From Chitinophagaceae bacterium (GTDB lineage Bacteria > Bacteroidota > Bacteroidia > Chitinophagales > Chitinophagaceae): 46,611 nt of DNA. Positions 24,394 to 32,679 of the stretch are shown here, in pieces (position 1 is the stretch's first letter; each line of letters opens with the position of its first letter). The stretch is from NCBI GenBank assembly GCA_014879565.1, contig JACSRW010000012.1, positions 1-46,611 of the forward strand, given 5' to 3'. A program made the translations under genes and the position numbers. The notes under the pieces were generated by a model. It did not search any database. It saw only the letters and a program-made list of their open reading frames with translations, and was not told the origin of the DNA.

Positions 24394-25362
24394 TTAACCG
24401 AAAAGGCCGCCTTTTTTCAGGCTTCTTACGCCTTCGCCGATCTTAAAGCCATTGTGATAAATCTCAACCTTGTAATTCCCGGTTTTGAAATCATTCTGTT
24501 TAATCGGGAAGGAAACAGTCTGCCTGGTACCCTGCTCATAATTTACCGGAATGCGGGCCGTAAAGGTCTTGTCTCCGTCAGCCCTGGTATTCAGTACATT
24601 ACCTGCATCACTGATAACTTTACCATCGGGGGAGGTAACAATCAGGTACATATCTGCCGGGCCGGATTTGGCAATTCTGTTCTCAATATCGAATGATACG
24701 ACCAGTTTGTCCACTCTTTTTGCGGTGGAAGAAACTTTCTCTTTCCCGCTTTTCCTTTCGTCAACCGGTGTTACTGCAATATTAGAGGCGCTGAAAGTAG
24801 ACCCCACATCCACTGTTTTTTCAAGGTTTTCTTTTTCTGCTTTGGTGGATGACAGGTTGGTTTCCAGTCCCGCTTTTTCCTCCTTCAGGGTGGTATTGGC
24901 GGCTGTCAGTTCCTGGTTCTCCCCGGTAAGTCGGGTTACTTCCGCTTCCAGGCTGGTGATTTTATCATTCAGTTCGGTGATCATGGCCCGGGCTTTTGTC
25001 AGTTGGGCCTGGGTAGCGTTTTTATCATTCAGAATACGCCGGATTTCCGCTTTTTTGGATTCAATTTCCTTTTGCCGGTCAGACAATTGCCCCTGCAGAT
25101 TATTGTTGGCTCCGGTTATGGAGTCCAGCCGGGTCAGGGCGTTATCAAACTCAGTCTGCAAATCCGCTTTGGCAGAATCCAGTGAGGCAATCTGTGTTTG
25201 CTGCTGCATAATTTTTTCACCGGACTTATTTTTGTCCCAGAGAAGATAACCCCAGGTACCGAGTAATCCGGCTGCCAGCAGCCCGATTATAATGTTCTTG
25301 CTATTTTTGCTGCTGTTCGGTTCGCTTTGCGGAGTCGCCGAGGGATAATTTGTGTTTGTCAT
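24394..25362 (-). CDS. Membrane-anchored coiled-coil protein, paralogue A1
   Basis: A 322-residue protein. A short polar N-terminus (1-22) precedes a single membrane segment (23-42) ending in GTWGYLLWDK. A long coiled coil with abundant Leu, Glu, Lys and Ala runs from about 43 to 185, followed by a beta-rich C-terminal domain (about 186-322) with DKLVVSFDIENRI, TSPDGKVISD and NYKVEIYHNGFKIGEG. These motifs match those of A2 at 22064-22990. It is the first gene of the cluster on the minus strand and has its own terminator. The function is unknown. The anchored coiled coil with an outer sandwich domain suggests a scaffold spanning part of the periplasm. Confidence 0.82.
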   Translation of the reverse strand: MTNTNYPSATPQSEPNSSKNSKNIIIGLLAAGLLGTWGYLLWDKNKSGEKIMQQQTQIASLDSAKADLQTEFDNALTRLDSITGANNNLQGQLSDRQKEIESKKAEIRRILNDKNATQAQLTKARAMITELNDKITSLEAEVTRLTGENQELTAANTTLKEEKAGLETNLSSTKAEKENLEKTVDVGSTFSASNIAVTPVDERKSGKEKVSSTAKRVDKLVVSFDIENRIAKSGPADMYLIVTSPDGKVISDAGNVLNTRADGDKTFTARIPVNYEQGTRQTVSFPIKQNDFKTGNYKVEIYHNGFKIGEGVRSLKKGGLFG

Positions 25363-25576
25363 ATCAGAATGGAATTTTTGTTTTTGGGAGATGCCGGCTT
25401 TTCATTTTTTCATAAACCGGTTTATTTTTTTAAGGTTTCTTTTGTTACCAGTTGCCTTGTTAAATTTCTTCCGGTACACTAATTTCCGAAAACCGTGCCA
25501 GATTAAAAAACAGCCTCCTTTCCTGAAAGAGAATAGCTGTTAATTATCTACCTGAATAGCTGAAATATAACAGTTT

Positions 25577-26575
25577 ATGAGTGCAGAAAAGATTCTTTCA
25601 GATTGGAAAAAAAAGCAGTTTCACCCGCTGTACTGGCTCGAGGGAGAGGAGGAATTCTATATTGATAAGGTGATGGATTATGCGGAACACCAGATTCTGC
25701 CTGAGTCAGAAGCCGCTTTTAATTTAACCATCTTTTATGGCAAAGATGCCAATTGGGCGGATGTACTGAATGCCTGCCGCCGGTACCCGATGTTTGCGGA
25801 AAGGCAGGTCGTTTTACTGAAAGAGGCCCAGCAAATGAAGGATGTGGAAAAGCTGGAGCCTTATATTGAAAATCCGCTTTCCTCCACTATCCTGGTGGTT
25901 TCGTATAAAGACAAAAAGCTGGACGCCCGAAGAACCTTTGCCAAATTGATCAAGGAGAAGGGCGTGATGTTAACCACCAAAAAACTGTACGACCGGGATC
26001 TGCCGGGCTGGGTTCAGGAAATGCTCCAGTCCCGGGGACTCACTATTACCCCCAAAGGACTGGCCCTGCTGGTGGACCATATCGGGAACGATTTATCCCG
26101 GATTGAGAACGAAACTGAAAAAATATCGGTGAACCTGGGCAAACGTACCCAGATTACCGAGGATGATATTGAGAAGTATATCGGGGTCAGTAAAGATTTT
26201 AACATTTTTGAGCTGCAGGCTGCTATCGGGGCCCGGGATTTACCCCGGAGTATCCGCATTGTGCAGTATTTTGAAGCCAATCCGAAGGCAGCTCCCCCGC
26301 AACTGGTAATGCCCTCTCTCTATAGTTTTTTCAGTAAAGTCTATATGGTTTTCGGGGTCTCCACCGGGGATGAAAAAACGGTGGCCGCCTATATCGGGAT
26401 TGCCCCCTTTTTCGTGAAGGATTATATCCAGGCTGCCCGAAAATATGGATTTGAAGGGGTGGAAAAGATCCTGCTCCTGCTGCACCAGTATAATCTGAAA
26501 GCCGTAGGGGTGGGCAGCAATTCCTCCAACGATCCTTCTCATCTGAAGGAACTGGTGGTGAAAATCATAACCTGA
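25577..26575 (+). CDS. holA: DNA polymerase III subunit delta
   Basis: A 332-residue clamp-loader delta subunit. The N-terminal WLEGEEEFYIDKVMDYAE and AERQVVLLKEAQ are typical of HolA. The middle contains NDLSRIENETEKISV and DVEKYIGVSKDFNIFELQAAIGA in close form, and the C-terminal helical domain has a conserved YNLKAVG. It opens the beta clamp with the gamma/tau and delta' subunits during replication. The length is normal. It is divergent from the A1 gene, with about 215 bases between starts that hold nothing recognisable beyond likely promoters. It is followed 74 bases later by a lipoprotein gene. Confidence 0.93.
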   Translation: MSAEKILSDWKKKQFHPLYWLEGEEEFYIDKVMDYAEHQILPESEAAFNLTIFYGKDANWADVLNACRRYPMFAERQVVLLKEAQQMKDVEKLEPYIENPLSSTILVVSYKDKKLDARRTFAKLIKEKGVMLTTKKLYDRDLPGWVQEMLQSRGLTITPKGLALLVDHIGNDLSRIENETEKISVNLGKRTQITEDDIEKYIGVSKDFNIFELQAAIGARDLPRSIRIVQYFEANPKAAPPQLVMPSLYSFFSKVYMVFGVSTGDEKTVAAYIGIAPFFVKDYIQAARKYGFEGVEKILLLLHQYNLKAVGVGSNSSNDPSHLKELVVKIIT

Positions 26576-26648
26576 ATCAGGGGCTGTTTTCTTCCCGTTT
26601 ACAACTTTTTTCCCTTCATTTGCATCTCATTTCATACAAACTTATAAC

Positions 26649-27401
26649 ATGAAGAAAATTCTTTTCAGTTTACTGACCTTATCCGGCCTGCTGCTGGCGG
26701 GCTGCCTGGAAACCACCCAGGAAATTACAATCCAGGAAGACGGAAGCGGAACCCTCACCAGTACCAATGATATGAGCGCCATGCTGAGTGTGCTCAAACA
26801 AATGGGAGGTGACAAGCAGGCAGAAGAGGCGGATAAATCCATGGACTCCACTTTTTCCATGAAAGAAATTGCCGACAGCCTGCCCAATCTGACGGAAGCG
26901 CAGAAAGAGATGATCCGGAAAGGTTCTTTACGGGTGATCATGAATCTTGATGATGAAAAATTCATGACCAAAGTGTCTTTGCCTTTTGGCACTCCGGCAG
27001 ATATCAGTACCTGTAATACCGTATCCCAAAAACTTATGGCCGAATCCCTGAAAGGCAAAGGAGAGTTGCCGGGAGCCGGAGAGGAAGGCGGGATGCCCGA
27101 AACCAAAACATTTGATGATTATTACAAGCTGGAATTCAGCAATGGCCTGCTGGTAAAAACCCTTGACAAGGAAAAATTCGCAGGCGCCGCCGAGGATCCC
27201 TATTTCAAGAGTATCCAGGAGACAGCGGCGATGGGTCTTACCATGAAAACCACGTATGTTATCAACCTTCCCCGTCCTGCAAAGACCGTGGAAGGAAAGG
27301 GAATTACCCTTTCAGAAGACCGGAAAAAAGTCACCTTGTCGGCCGAACTGGAAGATTTTCTGGATGAACCGTCCAAACTCGAGTTCAGGATTGAATACTG
27401 A
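26649..27401 (+). CDS. Predicted lipoprotein
   Basis: A 250-residue protein. The signal peptide ends in the lipobox LLAGC, giving a lipidated cysteine near residue 19. The mature protein begins with EITIQEDGSGT, a strand typical of small envelope lipoproteins, and has a C-terminal half with PRPAKTVEGKG and LSEDRKKVTLSAELEDFL. No catalytic motif is seen. It may fold as a beta-rich domain. The upstream region has a TTCATTTG sequence resembling a -7 box. A strong terminator lies 20 bases after the stop. Confidence 0.8.
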   Translation: MKKILFSLLTLSGLLLAGCLETTQEITIQEDGSGTLTSTNDMSAMLSVLKQMGGDKQAEEADKSMDSTFSMKEIADSLPNLTEAQKEMIRKGSLRVIMNLDDEKFMTKVSLPFGTPADISTCNTVSQKLMAESLKGKGELPGAGEEGGMPETKTFDDYYKLEFSNGLLVKTLDKEKFAGAAEDPYFKSIQETAAMGLTMKTTYVINLPRPAKTVEGKGITLSEDRKKVTLSAELEDFLDEPSKLEFRIEY

Positions 27402-27421
27402 TTTGAGCTGAATACAAAACC

Positions 27422-27458
27422 GGCCAGGTCTGCTACTGCTGACCTGGCCAGTTTTTTT
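27422..27458 (+). terminator. Intrinsic terminator after the lipoprotein gene
   Basis: A 9-base stem GGCCAGGTC/GACCTGGCC with a ten-base loop is followed by seven T residues. It sits between convergent lipoprotein and ribF genes. Confidence 0.88.
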
Positions 27459-27473
27459 ATGGAGCTATGCGGG

Positions 27474-28403
27474 TCAGAGCACCGCCAGGCTGTTTACTTT
27501 ATCCTTTCCGATTTGCTCGATCAGGGCATCCAGGCTGTCAAATTTCCATTCGGGCCGAAGGTATTTTTTTACCGCCACCCTCAGGGTCTCCCCGTAGATC
27601 TCCCGGTTGAAATCAAATATATTCACTTCAACCACTCTCTTTTTCCCGTCTACCGTAGGCCGGAAACCGATACTCATCATGCCTTTAAAGGGCTCCTCAG
27701 TTCCCGAAGGCCATGCATACACAGCATAGATGCCGTTGGCCGGTATAATTTTATCTTCTTCCTCTATTTTCAGGTTGGCAGTGGGATAACCCAGTTTCCG
27801 CCCGATTTTATCCCCATGTACAACCGTACCGCAAAAGAAGAAATGGTGGCCAAGCAGTTTGTTGGCGGTATCTATATCGTTCTGCAGAATGGCTTTACGG
27901 ATTAAGGTGGAACTGATTGAATTATTTTCCAGTACATGTTTGGGGATCTCCAGGAGCCGGTAACCATAGACAGGGGCCAGTTCTTCCATTAACTGGTAAT
28001 TGCCCAGCCGGTCTCTTCCGAATCGGTGGTCAAATCCGATAATAATGGTATGCGGACTGAATTTCTTTACCAGGAAATCCCGGATATATTCCAGGGCAGA
28101 CTGGTTGGCAAATACATCTGTAAACGGAACAATAACCAGGTGATCAATGCCGGTTGCCCTTAAGAGGGTAATTCTTTCCTGGATGGTTGTAATCAGGCGG
28201 ACGCCCATAAATTCTGAGGACACCACTTTCCGGGGATGCGGGTGGAATGTGATGATCACGGTTTCCCCGCCGGTCACCGCCGCCTCTGCCTTCATTTTTT
28301 CAATAATCTGGCGGTGTCCAAGGTGTACGCCGTCAAAAGTGCCGATGGTCACAACGGCCTGCCGGAAACGGGGTAATTGCTCAATGTCGTAATGAACCTG
28401 CAT
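27474..28403 (-). CDS. ribF: Bifunctional riboflavin kinase/FAD synthetase
   Basis: A 309-residue bifunctional enzyme. The N-terminal nucleotidyltransferase has TIGTFDGVHLGHRQII and a GFDHRFGRDRLGN segment. The C-terminal riboflavin-kinase domain has KLGYPTANL and NGIYAVYAW. It converts riboflavin to FMN and then FAD. An ATG at 28424 opens a frame seven residues longer. However, a perfect minus-strand -7 box (28410-28417) overlaps those codons, so transcription would start at about 28403, and the ATG at 28401-28403 is the right start. The gene is divergent from purM. Confidence 0.93.
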   Translation of the reverse strand: MQVHYDIEQLPRFRQAVVTIGTFDGVHLGHRQIIEKMKAEAAVTGGETVIITFHPHPRKVVSSEFMGVRLITTIQERITLLRATGIDHLVIVPFTDVFANQSALEYIRDFLVKKFSPHTIIIGFDHRFGRDRLGNYQLMEELAPVYGYRLLEIPKHVLENNSISSTLIRKAILQNDIDTANKLLGHHFFFCGTVVHGDKIGRKLGYPTANLKIEEEDKIIPANGIYAVYAWPSGTEEPFKGMMSIGFRPTVDGKKRVVEVNIFDFNREIYGETLRVAVKKYLRPEWKFDSLDALIEQIGKDKVNSLAVL

Positions 28404-28409
28404 AAAGTA

Positions 28410-28417
28410 CAAATATA
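28410..28417 (-). promoter_or_regulatory. -7 promoter box for ribF (TATATTTG)
   Basis: An exact TAnnTTTG on the minus strand, six bases before the ribF ATG. It decides the start, because the upstream ATG at 28424 lies before the box. Confidence 0.6.
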
Positions 28418-28467
28418 CATCCAATTTCAGATGCCGTTTGCCCTTTATGCAAACCCCAAACTTCCCT

Positions 28468-28475
28468 TACCTTCG
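28468..28475 (+). promoter_or_regulatory. Near-consensus -7 box for purM (TACCTTCG)
   Basis: It agrees with TAnnTTTG at all but one fixed position and lies 29 bases before the purM ATG. Confidence 0.4.
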
Positions 28476-28504
28476 CCCCGGATTATTCAACAAAATTTCA
28501 CTTC

Positions 28505-29674
28505 ATGTCCCTATATTCCAAACGAGGCGTATCGGCCCAGAAAGAAGAAGTGCATGCCGCCACCAAAAATCTGGACAAAGGCCTATACCCGAATGCTTTT
28601 TGCAAAATTTACCCCGATGTGCTTTGTAGTGACGAAAACTGGGTGAATGTGATGCATGCCGACGGGGCCGGCACGAAAAGTATCCTGGCCTACCTCTACT
28701 GGAAAGAAACCGGGGATGTTTCCGTCTGGAAGGGTATCGCGCAGGACGCCATTGTCATGAACCTTGACGATCTGCTTTGTGTGGGTATCTATGATCAGCT
28801 CCTTTTTTCTTCTACGATTGACCGCAATAAAAATGTAATTCCCGCCGAAGTACTGGAAGCGGTGATCAATGGAACACAGGAATTTTTTACTACCATGAAG
28901 GGGTTCGGGGTGAACATCACCTTTATGGGCGGGGAGACCGCCGATGTGGGCGATGTGGTGCGTAGTATTGCGGTAAATGGAACCATGGCCGCCCGCTGGC
29001 CCAAAAACAAGCTTGTTACGAATGAAAAAATACAGGCCGGAGATGTCATTGTAGGCCTGGCAGGGTTCGGACAGGCGAATTACGAAACTGAATATAACAG
29101 CGGACTGGCCAGCAACGGGCTCACCAGTGCCCGTCACGATGTGTTGCACAAAACATACGGAGCCCGTTTCCCGGAAAGCTTTGACACTTCGCTTGATGAA
29201 TCAGTAGTCTATATCGGTCCGCACCGGATGACCGATGAAGTGAAAGATGGTGACCGGGTGCACCAGGTGGGCAAACTGCTTTTATCACCCACGCGTACAT
29301 TTGCCCCGGTGATGAAGGCCCTGCTGGAAAATCATTTTGACGCCATTCACGGACTGATCCATTGCAGCGGGGGCGGACAGACCAAGTGTTTGAAATATAT
29401 TCCGGAAAATGTCCGGATCGTCAAGGATAATTTATTTACGCCTCCCATTATATTCAATATCATCCAGGCCGCCAGCAAATCTGATGACCGCGAAATGTAC
29501 CAGGTCTTCAATATGGGTACCCGGCTGGAGATCTACACCAATGAAAAAGACGCGGAAGCCATTATCAGCGTCTCTAAAAGTTTTGGCGTGGATGCACAGG
29601 TAATCGGCAGGGTGGAAGCAGCTGATAAGAAATCGTTAATTATCAGAAATGCCGGTATGACGATTGAATATTGA
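28505..29674 (+). CDS. purM: Phosphoribosylformylglycinamidine cyclo-ligase (AIR synthase)
   Basis: A 389-residue PurM, purine biosynthesis step 5. Features are MHADGAGTKSILAYLY and DAIVMNLDDLLCVG in the N-terminal AIRS domain, FMGGETADVGDVVRS for magnesium and ATP binding, and a C-terminal domain with HCSGGGQTKCLKYIP and FNMGTRLEIY. It is longer than the roughly 345-residue proteobacterial enzyme and is of the type found in Bacteroidota. The product feeds toward PurC, whose gene lies 10 kb away in this window, so the purine genes are dispersed. The gene is divergent from ribF. Confidence 0.94.
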   Translation: MSLYSKRGVSAQKEEVHAATKNLDKGLYPNAFCKIYPDVLCSDENWVNVMHADGAGTKSILAYLYWKETGDVSVWKGIAQDAIVMNLDDLLCVGIYDQLLFSSTIDRNKNVIPAEVLEAVINGTQEFFTTMKGFGVNITFMGGETADVGDVVRSIAVNGTMAARWPKNKLVTNEKIQAGDVIVGLAGFGQANYETEYNSGLASNGLTSARHDVLHKTYGARFPESFDTSLDESVVYIGPHRMTDEVKDGDRVHQVGKLLLSPTRTFAPVMKALLENHFDAIHGLIHCSGGGQTKCLKYIPENVRIVKDNLFTPPIIFNIIQAASKSDDREMYQVFNMGTRLEIYTNEKDAEAIISVSKSFGVDAQVIGRVEAADKKSLIIRNAGMTIEY

Positions 29675-29726
29675 AAAGGAAAAATGGTATTATCCTTATC
29701 TTGCAACTGACTGAAATAAATAAAAC

Positions 29727-30416
29727 ATGTCTGAAGCCATTATAGAACTGAAGAATGCGAATATTTACCAGGGCAATAACCTGATTTTGCAGGAAGTGAA
29801 CCTGACCGTGAATAAAGGAGAGTTTGTTTACCTGGTGGGTAAAACCGGTACCGGTAAATCCAGTTTGCTGAAAACGCTTTACGGGGAACTGCCGCTGAAA
29901 GAAGGAGAGGGGACGGTGGCCGGGTTTAACCTCCGGGAACTAAACTGGAAAAAAGTGCCTTATTTACGCCGTACCCTGGGAGTGGTTTTCCAGGAATTTC
30001 AGCTGCTGACTGACCGGAATGTAAATGATAACCTCAAGTTTGTACTCCGCGCTACCGGCTGGACCGATGAAAAACTGATGAATGAAAAAATTGCGGATGT
30101 GCTGGATAAAGTGGGATTAAAATCAAAAGGCTTCAAAATGCCCTTTGAAATGAGCGGTGGTGAACAACAACGTATTGACATTGCCCGGGCCCTGCTCAAT
30201 TCACCCAAGCTGATCCTGGCAGATGAGCCGACAGGTAACCTTGACCCGGAAACCTCAGACGAGATCATGCACCTGCTCTTCCAGATTGCCAAAGATTACA
30301 ATACTGCGATTGTAATGGCTTCTCATGATTATATAGTGGTGCAAAAATATCCGGCCCGTATGATCCGTACCGAACGGGGCCGTGTGCTGGACAATGCTAC
30401 CATAAGTATTGACTAA
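29727..30416 (+). CDS. ftsE: ABC transporter ATP-binding protein, FtsE-like
   Basis: A 229-residue ABC ATPase. It has Walker [10 protein letters not shown], a Q-loop in VVFQEFQLL, the signature MSGGEQQR, Walker B LILADEP with TGNLDPETS, and a switch histidine in ASHDY. The pattern FQEFQLL plus TGNLDP is typical of the FtsE/LolD group, and the overall sequence fits FtsE, which with FtsX controls cell-wall hydrolases at division. No ftsX lies beside it. LolD is the alternative assignment. Its last 20 bases overlap the convergent glycosyltransferase gene. Confidence 0.85.
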   Translation: MSEAIIELKNANIYQGNNLILQEVNLTVNKGEFVYLVGKTGTGKSSLLKTLYGELPLKEGEGTVAGFNLRELNWKKVPYLRRTLGVVFQEFQLLTDRNVNDNLKFVLRATGWTDEKLMNEKIADVLDKVGLKSKGFKMPFEMSGGEQQRIDIARALLNSPKLILADEPTGNLDPETSDEIMHLLFQIAKDYNTAIVMASHDYIVVQKYPARMIRTERGRVLDNATISID

Positions 30417-31527
30417 GCAGGCCGACCAGGGTTTCGTTACTGCGGGAGAGACCCATTAATTCTTTCCGTAACCTGATTTCTTCCTCCCCGAAAGGCTGGT
30501 GATGTAACTGCAGTACAATAGAGGCAATGGCTGCTGCATTACTGCCCGTATGACAGGCTGCTTCCAGCCCGGTGCCCTTTACCATCGCTTCATTGGTAAC
30601 ACAGTGCCGCCCGGTGTACAGGGCGTGTAATAATTTTATCTTAATACCTGTGGTACTGAATGAAGGCAACACATTGATATGGGCCTTTCTGACCAGGTCG
30701 TTCATTTCAGTTTCAGACGGGTTGGCCACCAGACAGGTATGCTGACAAAGATGGGCCAGTTTGCTGAGCCGGCGCGAAGGATTTTTTCCGGCTATGACAA
30801 AAGGCACTTTTATTTTAAAAAAGACTTCCGTGAGCAGCCAGATAGCCGCTTTTTCATTTTCCGGTACACTCAGATTGCCATGATAGAGACAAAAACTACC
30901 CATACCCTCCAGGCATTTTACTTCCACATACGGTGTAAAGGCCGGCAGGAAAAAAGTGCCGGGCAACTTATAATCATCCCGGAAAAACCGTTCTTCCGCT
31001 GTTGAAATAGTCGCATAAGAAATGTCCTTTGGCAGGTTCTTTTCATAGCGGGCTAACAACCGGCTCTCGTTGAGATAATAAATCTTGCGAAACAGACTCT
31101 GGGTACTGGCCGCCAGGTAGCGGTAATACTCACTTTCATTGTTGTGCAGTCGCACGACTATTTTCCGGTTTTTATTCAGCCAGGGAAGGATGCCTGTGCA
31201 ATGAACCCCTTCCAGTAAAACCGGATGTTCATCCCCGTTCAGCCGGTCTGCCAGTTCCCTGTTTATACGGGAAGAAACGATGTAAGGTAGCCGGAATGAA
31301 AAACCCCGGAACCCTGTTTTGCGTTCATAAATGTGGATGCTTTCACAATACCGGTTGAGTTCGGTTGGGTGCCCGGTTTGCCGGTAACTGAAATAGTGAA
31401 GGTGTAGCTTAATGCCGGCCTTATGCAGGGCCCTGATCCGGTAAAACATATCCACAGCACCGCCATAATCAGCCGGCCAGGGGCAATCCAGACAAACGAT
31501 ATGTAGGTGTCGGCTCAGTGTTGAAAC
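30397..31527 (-). CDS. Glycosyltransferase (GT4-like)
   Basis: A Rossmann-type glycosyltransferase. The first strand and loop are HIVCLDCPWPADYGGAVDMF, which should be close to the N-terminus in this family. The C-terminal half has FCLYHGNLSVPENEKAAIWLL and KAHINVLPSF, typical of GT-B sugar-nucleotide enzymes. The start is uncertain. The first in-frame ATG (31599) would place 28 odd residues inside the preceding gene. The nearest sensible start is a CTG overlapping the previous stop codon (CTGA, 31524-31527), used here. It probably acts with the upstream glycosyltransferase on a surface polysaccharide or glycolipid. The acceptor is unknown. Confidence 0.8.
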   Translation of the reverse strand, partial: VSTLSRHLHIVCLDCPWPADYGGAVDMFYRIRALHKAGIKLHLHYFSYRQTGHPTELNRYCESIHIYERKTGFRGFSFRLPYIVSSRINRELADRLNGDEHPVLLEGVHCTGILPWLNKNRKIVVRLHNNESEYYRYLAASTQSLFRKIYYLNESRLLARYEKNLPKDISYATISTAEERFFRDDYKLPGTFFLPAFTPYVEVKCLEGMGSFCLYHGNLSVPENEKAAIWLLTEVFFKIKVPFVIAGKNPSRRLSKLAHLCQHTCLVANPSETEMNDLVRKAHINVLPSFSTTGIKIKLLHALYTGRHCVTNEAMVKGTGLEAACHTGSNAAAIASIVLQLHHQPFGEEEIRLRKELMGLSRSNETLVGLLSQYLW

Positions 31528-32609
31528 AAATTTGAATAAAAACGGATGAGTTTCTTTTCTTCTTCCTGCCAGTTCAGCACCTCCCTGGCCCGGAGGCAAT
31601 TCCGGCGAAGCCTGTCGTAAAGAACATTGTCATGCAGCAAAAGGTTGAGTGCGGCGGCAATTTCTGCCGGCTTATTATTGCCAATCAGTATGGCAACTTC
31701 CCATTCCGCATTCAGTTTCCGGTATTCCGGGTAATCCACCGTAACCTGGGGCAGGCCGGCATGCAGATAATCAAAGAATTTATTGGGCAACGCGAGGTAT
31801 TGGTTCAATCCCTCTCTGTCGGGAACAGCTACGGCTATTTTGGCCTGGAGGGCGGTTTCCCATAATGCGTCGGGGCTGAGCATGCCCCTGAGTTCCACCC
31901 GGTCTTCCAGTTTTTCCCGGCGGATCAGTTCTTTCAGCCGGGGCATAAAATTACCGTCGCCGCAGATAACCAGGCGGGCATTTACGTCATGCATGGCAGG
32001 GATCAGTTGTTCAAAACCCCGGGCTTCGTTAACGGCTCCCTGGTACAGAATAAAGGGGGGAGCATCCGGTTTACAGTCCGGCAGTGGTCTCCATACCGGC
32101 AGATTCCGGATGGTTTCATACTGGCAACCGTAACGACGGTTGAATTCGACGGCGATTCCCTCACTGACAGTATAGCCGGCAGGAAACCGGGGCACTGCGG
32201 TTTTTTCCACCTTCAGCCAGAGCCGGTGAATCATTTTCCGGCTGATAACTTCCCGCAGTTCGGTAAACAGTTCATGGGCATCATATACCCGCCGGATTTT
32301 TTTCAGTTTCGAAACAATCAGACAGGGGAGGATACTGTCCAGGTCAATGGCACAGACCGCGTCCATTTTCCGGAAAAAAAGGAAAAAAAACAAACGGAGA
32401 TTGTATTCCGCATAAAAGGCTTTCCCTTTTTCAAACCAGCAGTGTAACCGGTATTGCTGAAAAGCAGCTTTTAACAATGGGGGAGAATTTTTCTTTTTAC
32501 GGCCGATCAGCAATACCTCATAACCGTTACGGGAAAGGCTCCCGCAGATGCGGTGCATCCGCTGGTCATAGTGGAGGTCATTGGTAACCGTAAAACAAAT
32601 TCTTTTCAA
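31515..32609 (-). CDS. Glycosyltransferase family 4-like protein
   Basis: A 364-residue GT-B glycosyltransferase. The N-terminal domain starts MKRICFTVTNDLHYDQRMHRI and has the EVLLIGRK and YDAHELFTE motifs. The C-terminal domain has FILYQGAVNEARGFEQLIPAM, LVICGDGNFMPRLKEL and an LPNKFFDYLHAGLPQV region whose acidic residues bind the nucleotide sugar. No membrane segment is evident. The gene is followed without a gap by a second glycosyltransferase, so they are almost certainly translated together. The pair is not part of an obvious large polysaccharide locus. Confidence 0.9.
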   Translation of the reverse strand: MKRICFTVTNDLHYDQRMHRICGSLSRNGYEVLLIGRKKKNSPPLLKAAFQQYRLHCWFEKGKAFYAEYNLRLFFFLFFRKMDAVCAIDLDSILPCLIVSKLKKIRRVYDAHELFTELREVISRKMIHRLWLKVEKTAVPRFPAGYTVSEGIAVEFNRRYGCQYETIRNLPVWRPLPDCKPDAPPFILYQGAVNEARGFEQLIPAMHDVNARLVICGDGNFMPRLKELIRREKLEDRVELRGMLSPDALWETALQAKIAVAVPDREGLNQYLALPNKFFDYLHAGLPQVTVDYPEYRKLNAEWEVAILIGNNKPAEIAAALNLLLHDNVLYDRLRRNCLRAREVLNWQEEEKKLIRFYSNLFQH

Positions 32610-32621
32610 GTGTGTGGCTTA

Positions 32622-32663
32622 AATTGAAAGAGGTTTTGCAAAGATGCAAAACCTCTTTCAATT
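32622..32663. terminator. 19-base perfect hairpin between the receptor gene and the glycosyltransferase genes
   Basis: Perfect 19-base arms (32622-32640 and 32645-32663) enclose the loop AAGA. The arms start AATTGAAAGAGG and end TTTTGCA. It lies 17 bases after the stop of the minus-strand receptor gene and 12 bases before the glycosyltransferase start. It most likely ends receptor transcription, although the T-run after it is short. Confidence 0.65.
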
Positions 32664-32679
32664 CGTTCCGGAAAACAAC

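Noticed and set aside
26649-27401. Antisense open frames covering the lipoprotein gene
   Set aside because: They lack a start context and domain. The sense frame has a clear lipobox and its own terminator.
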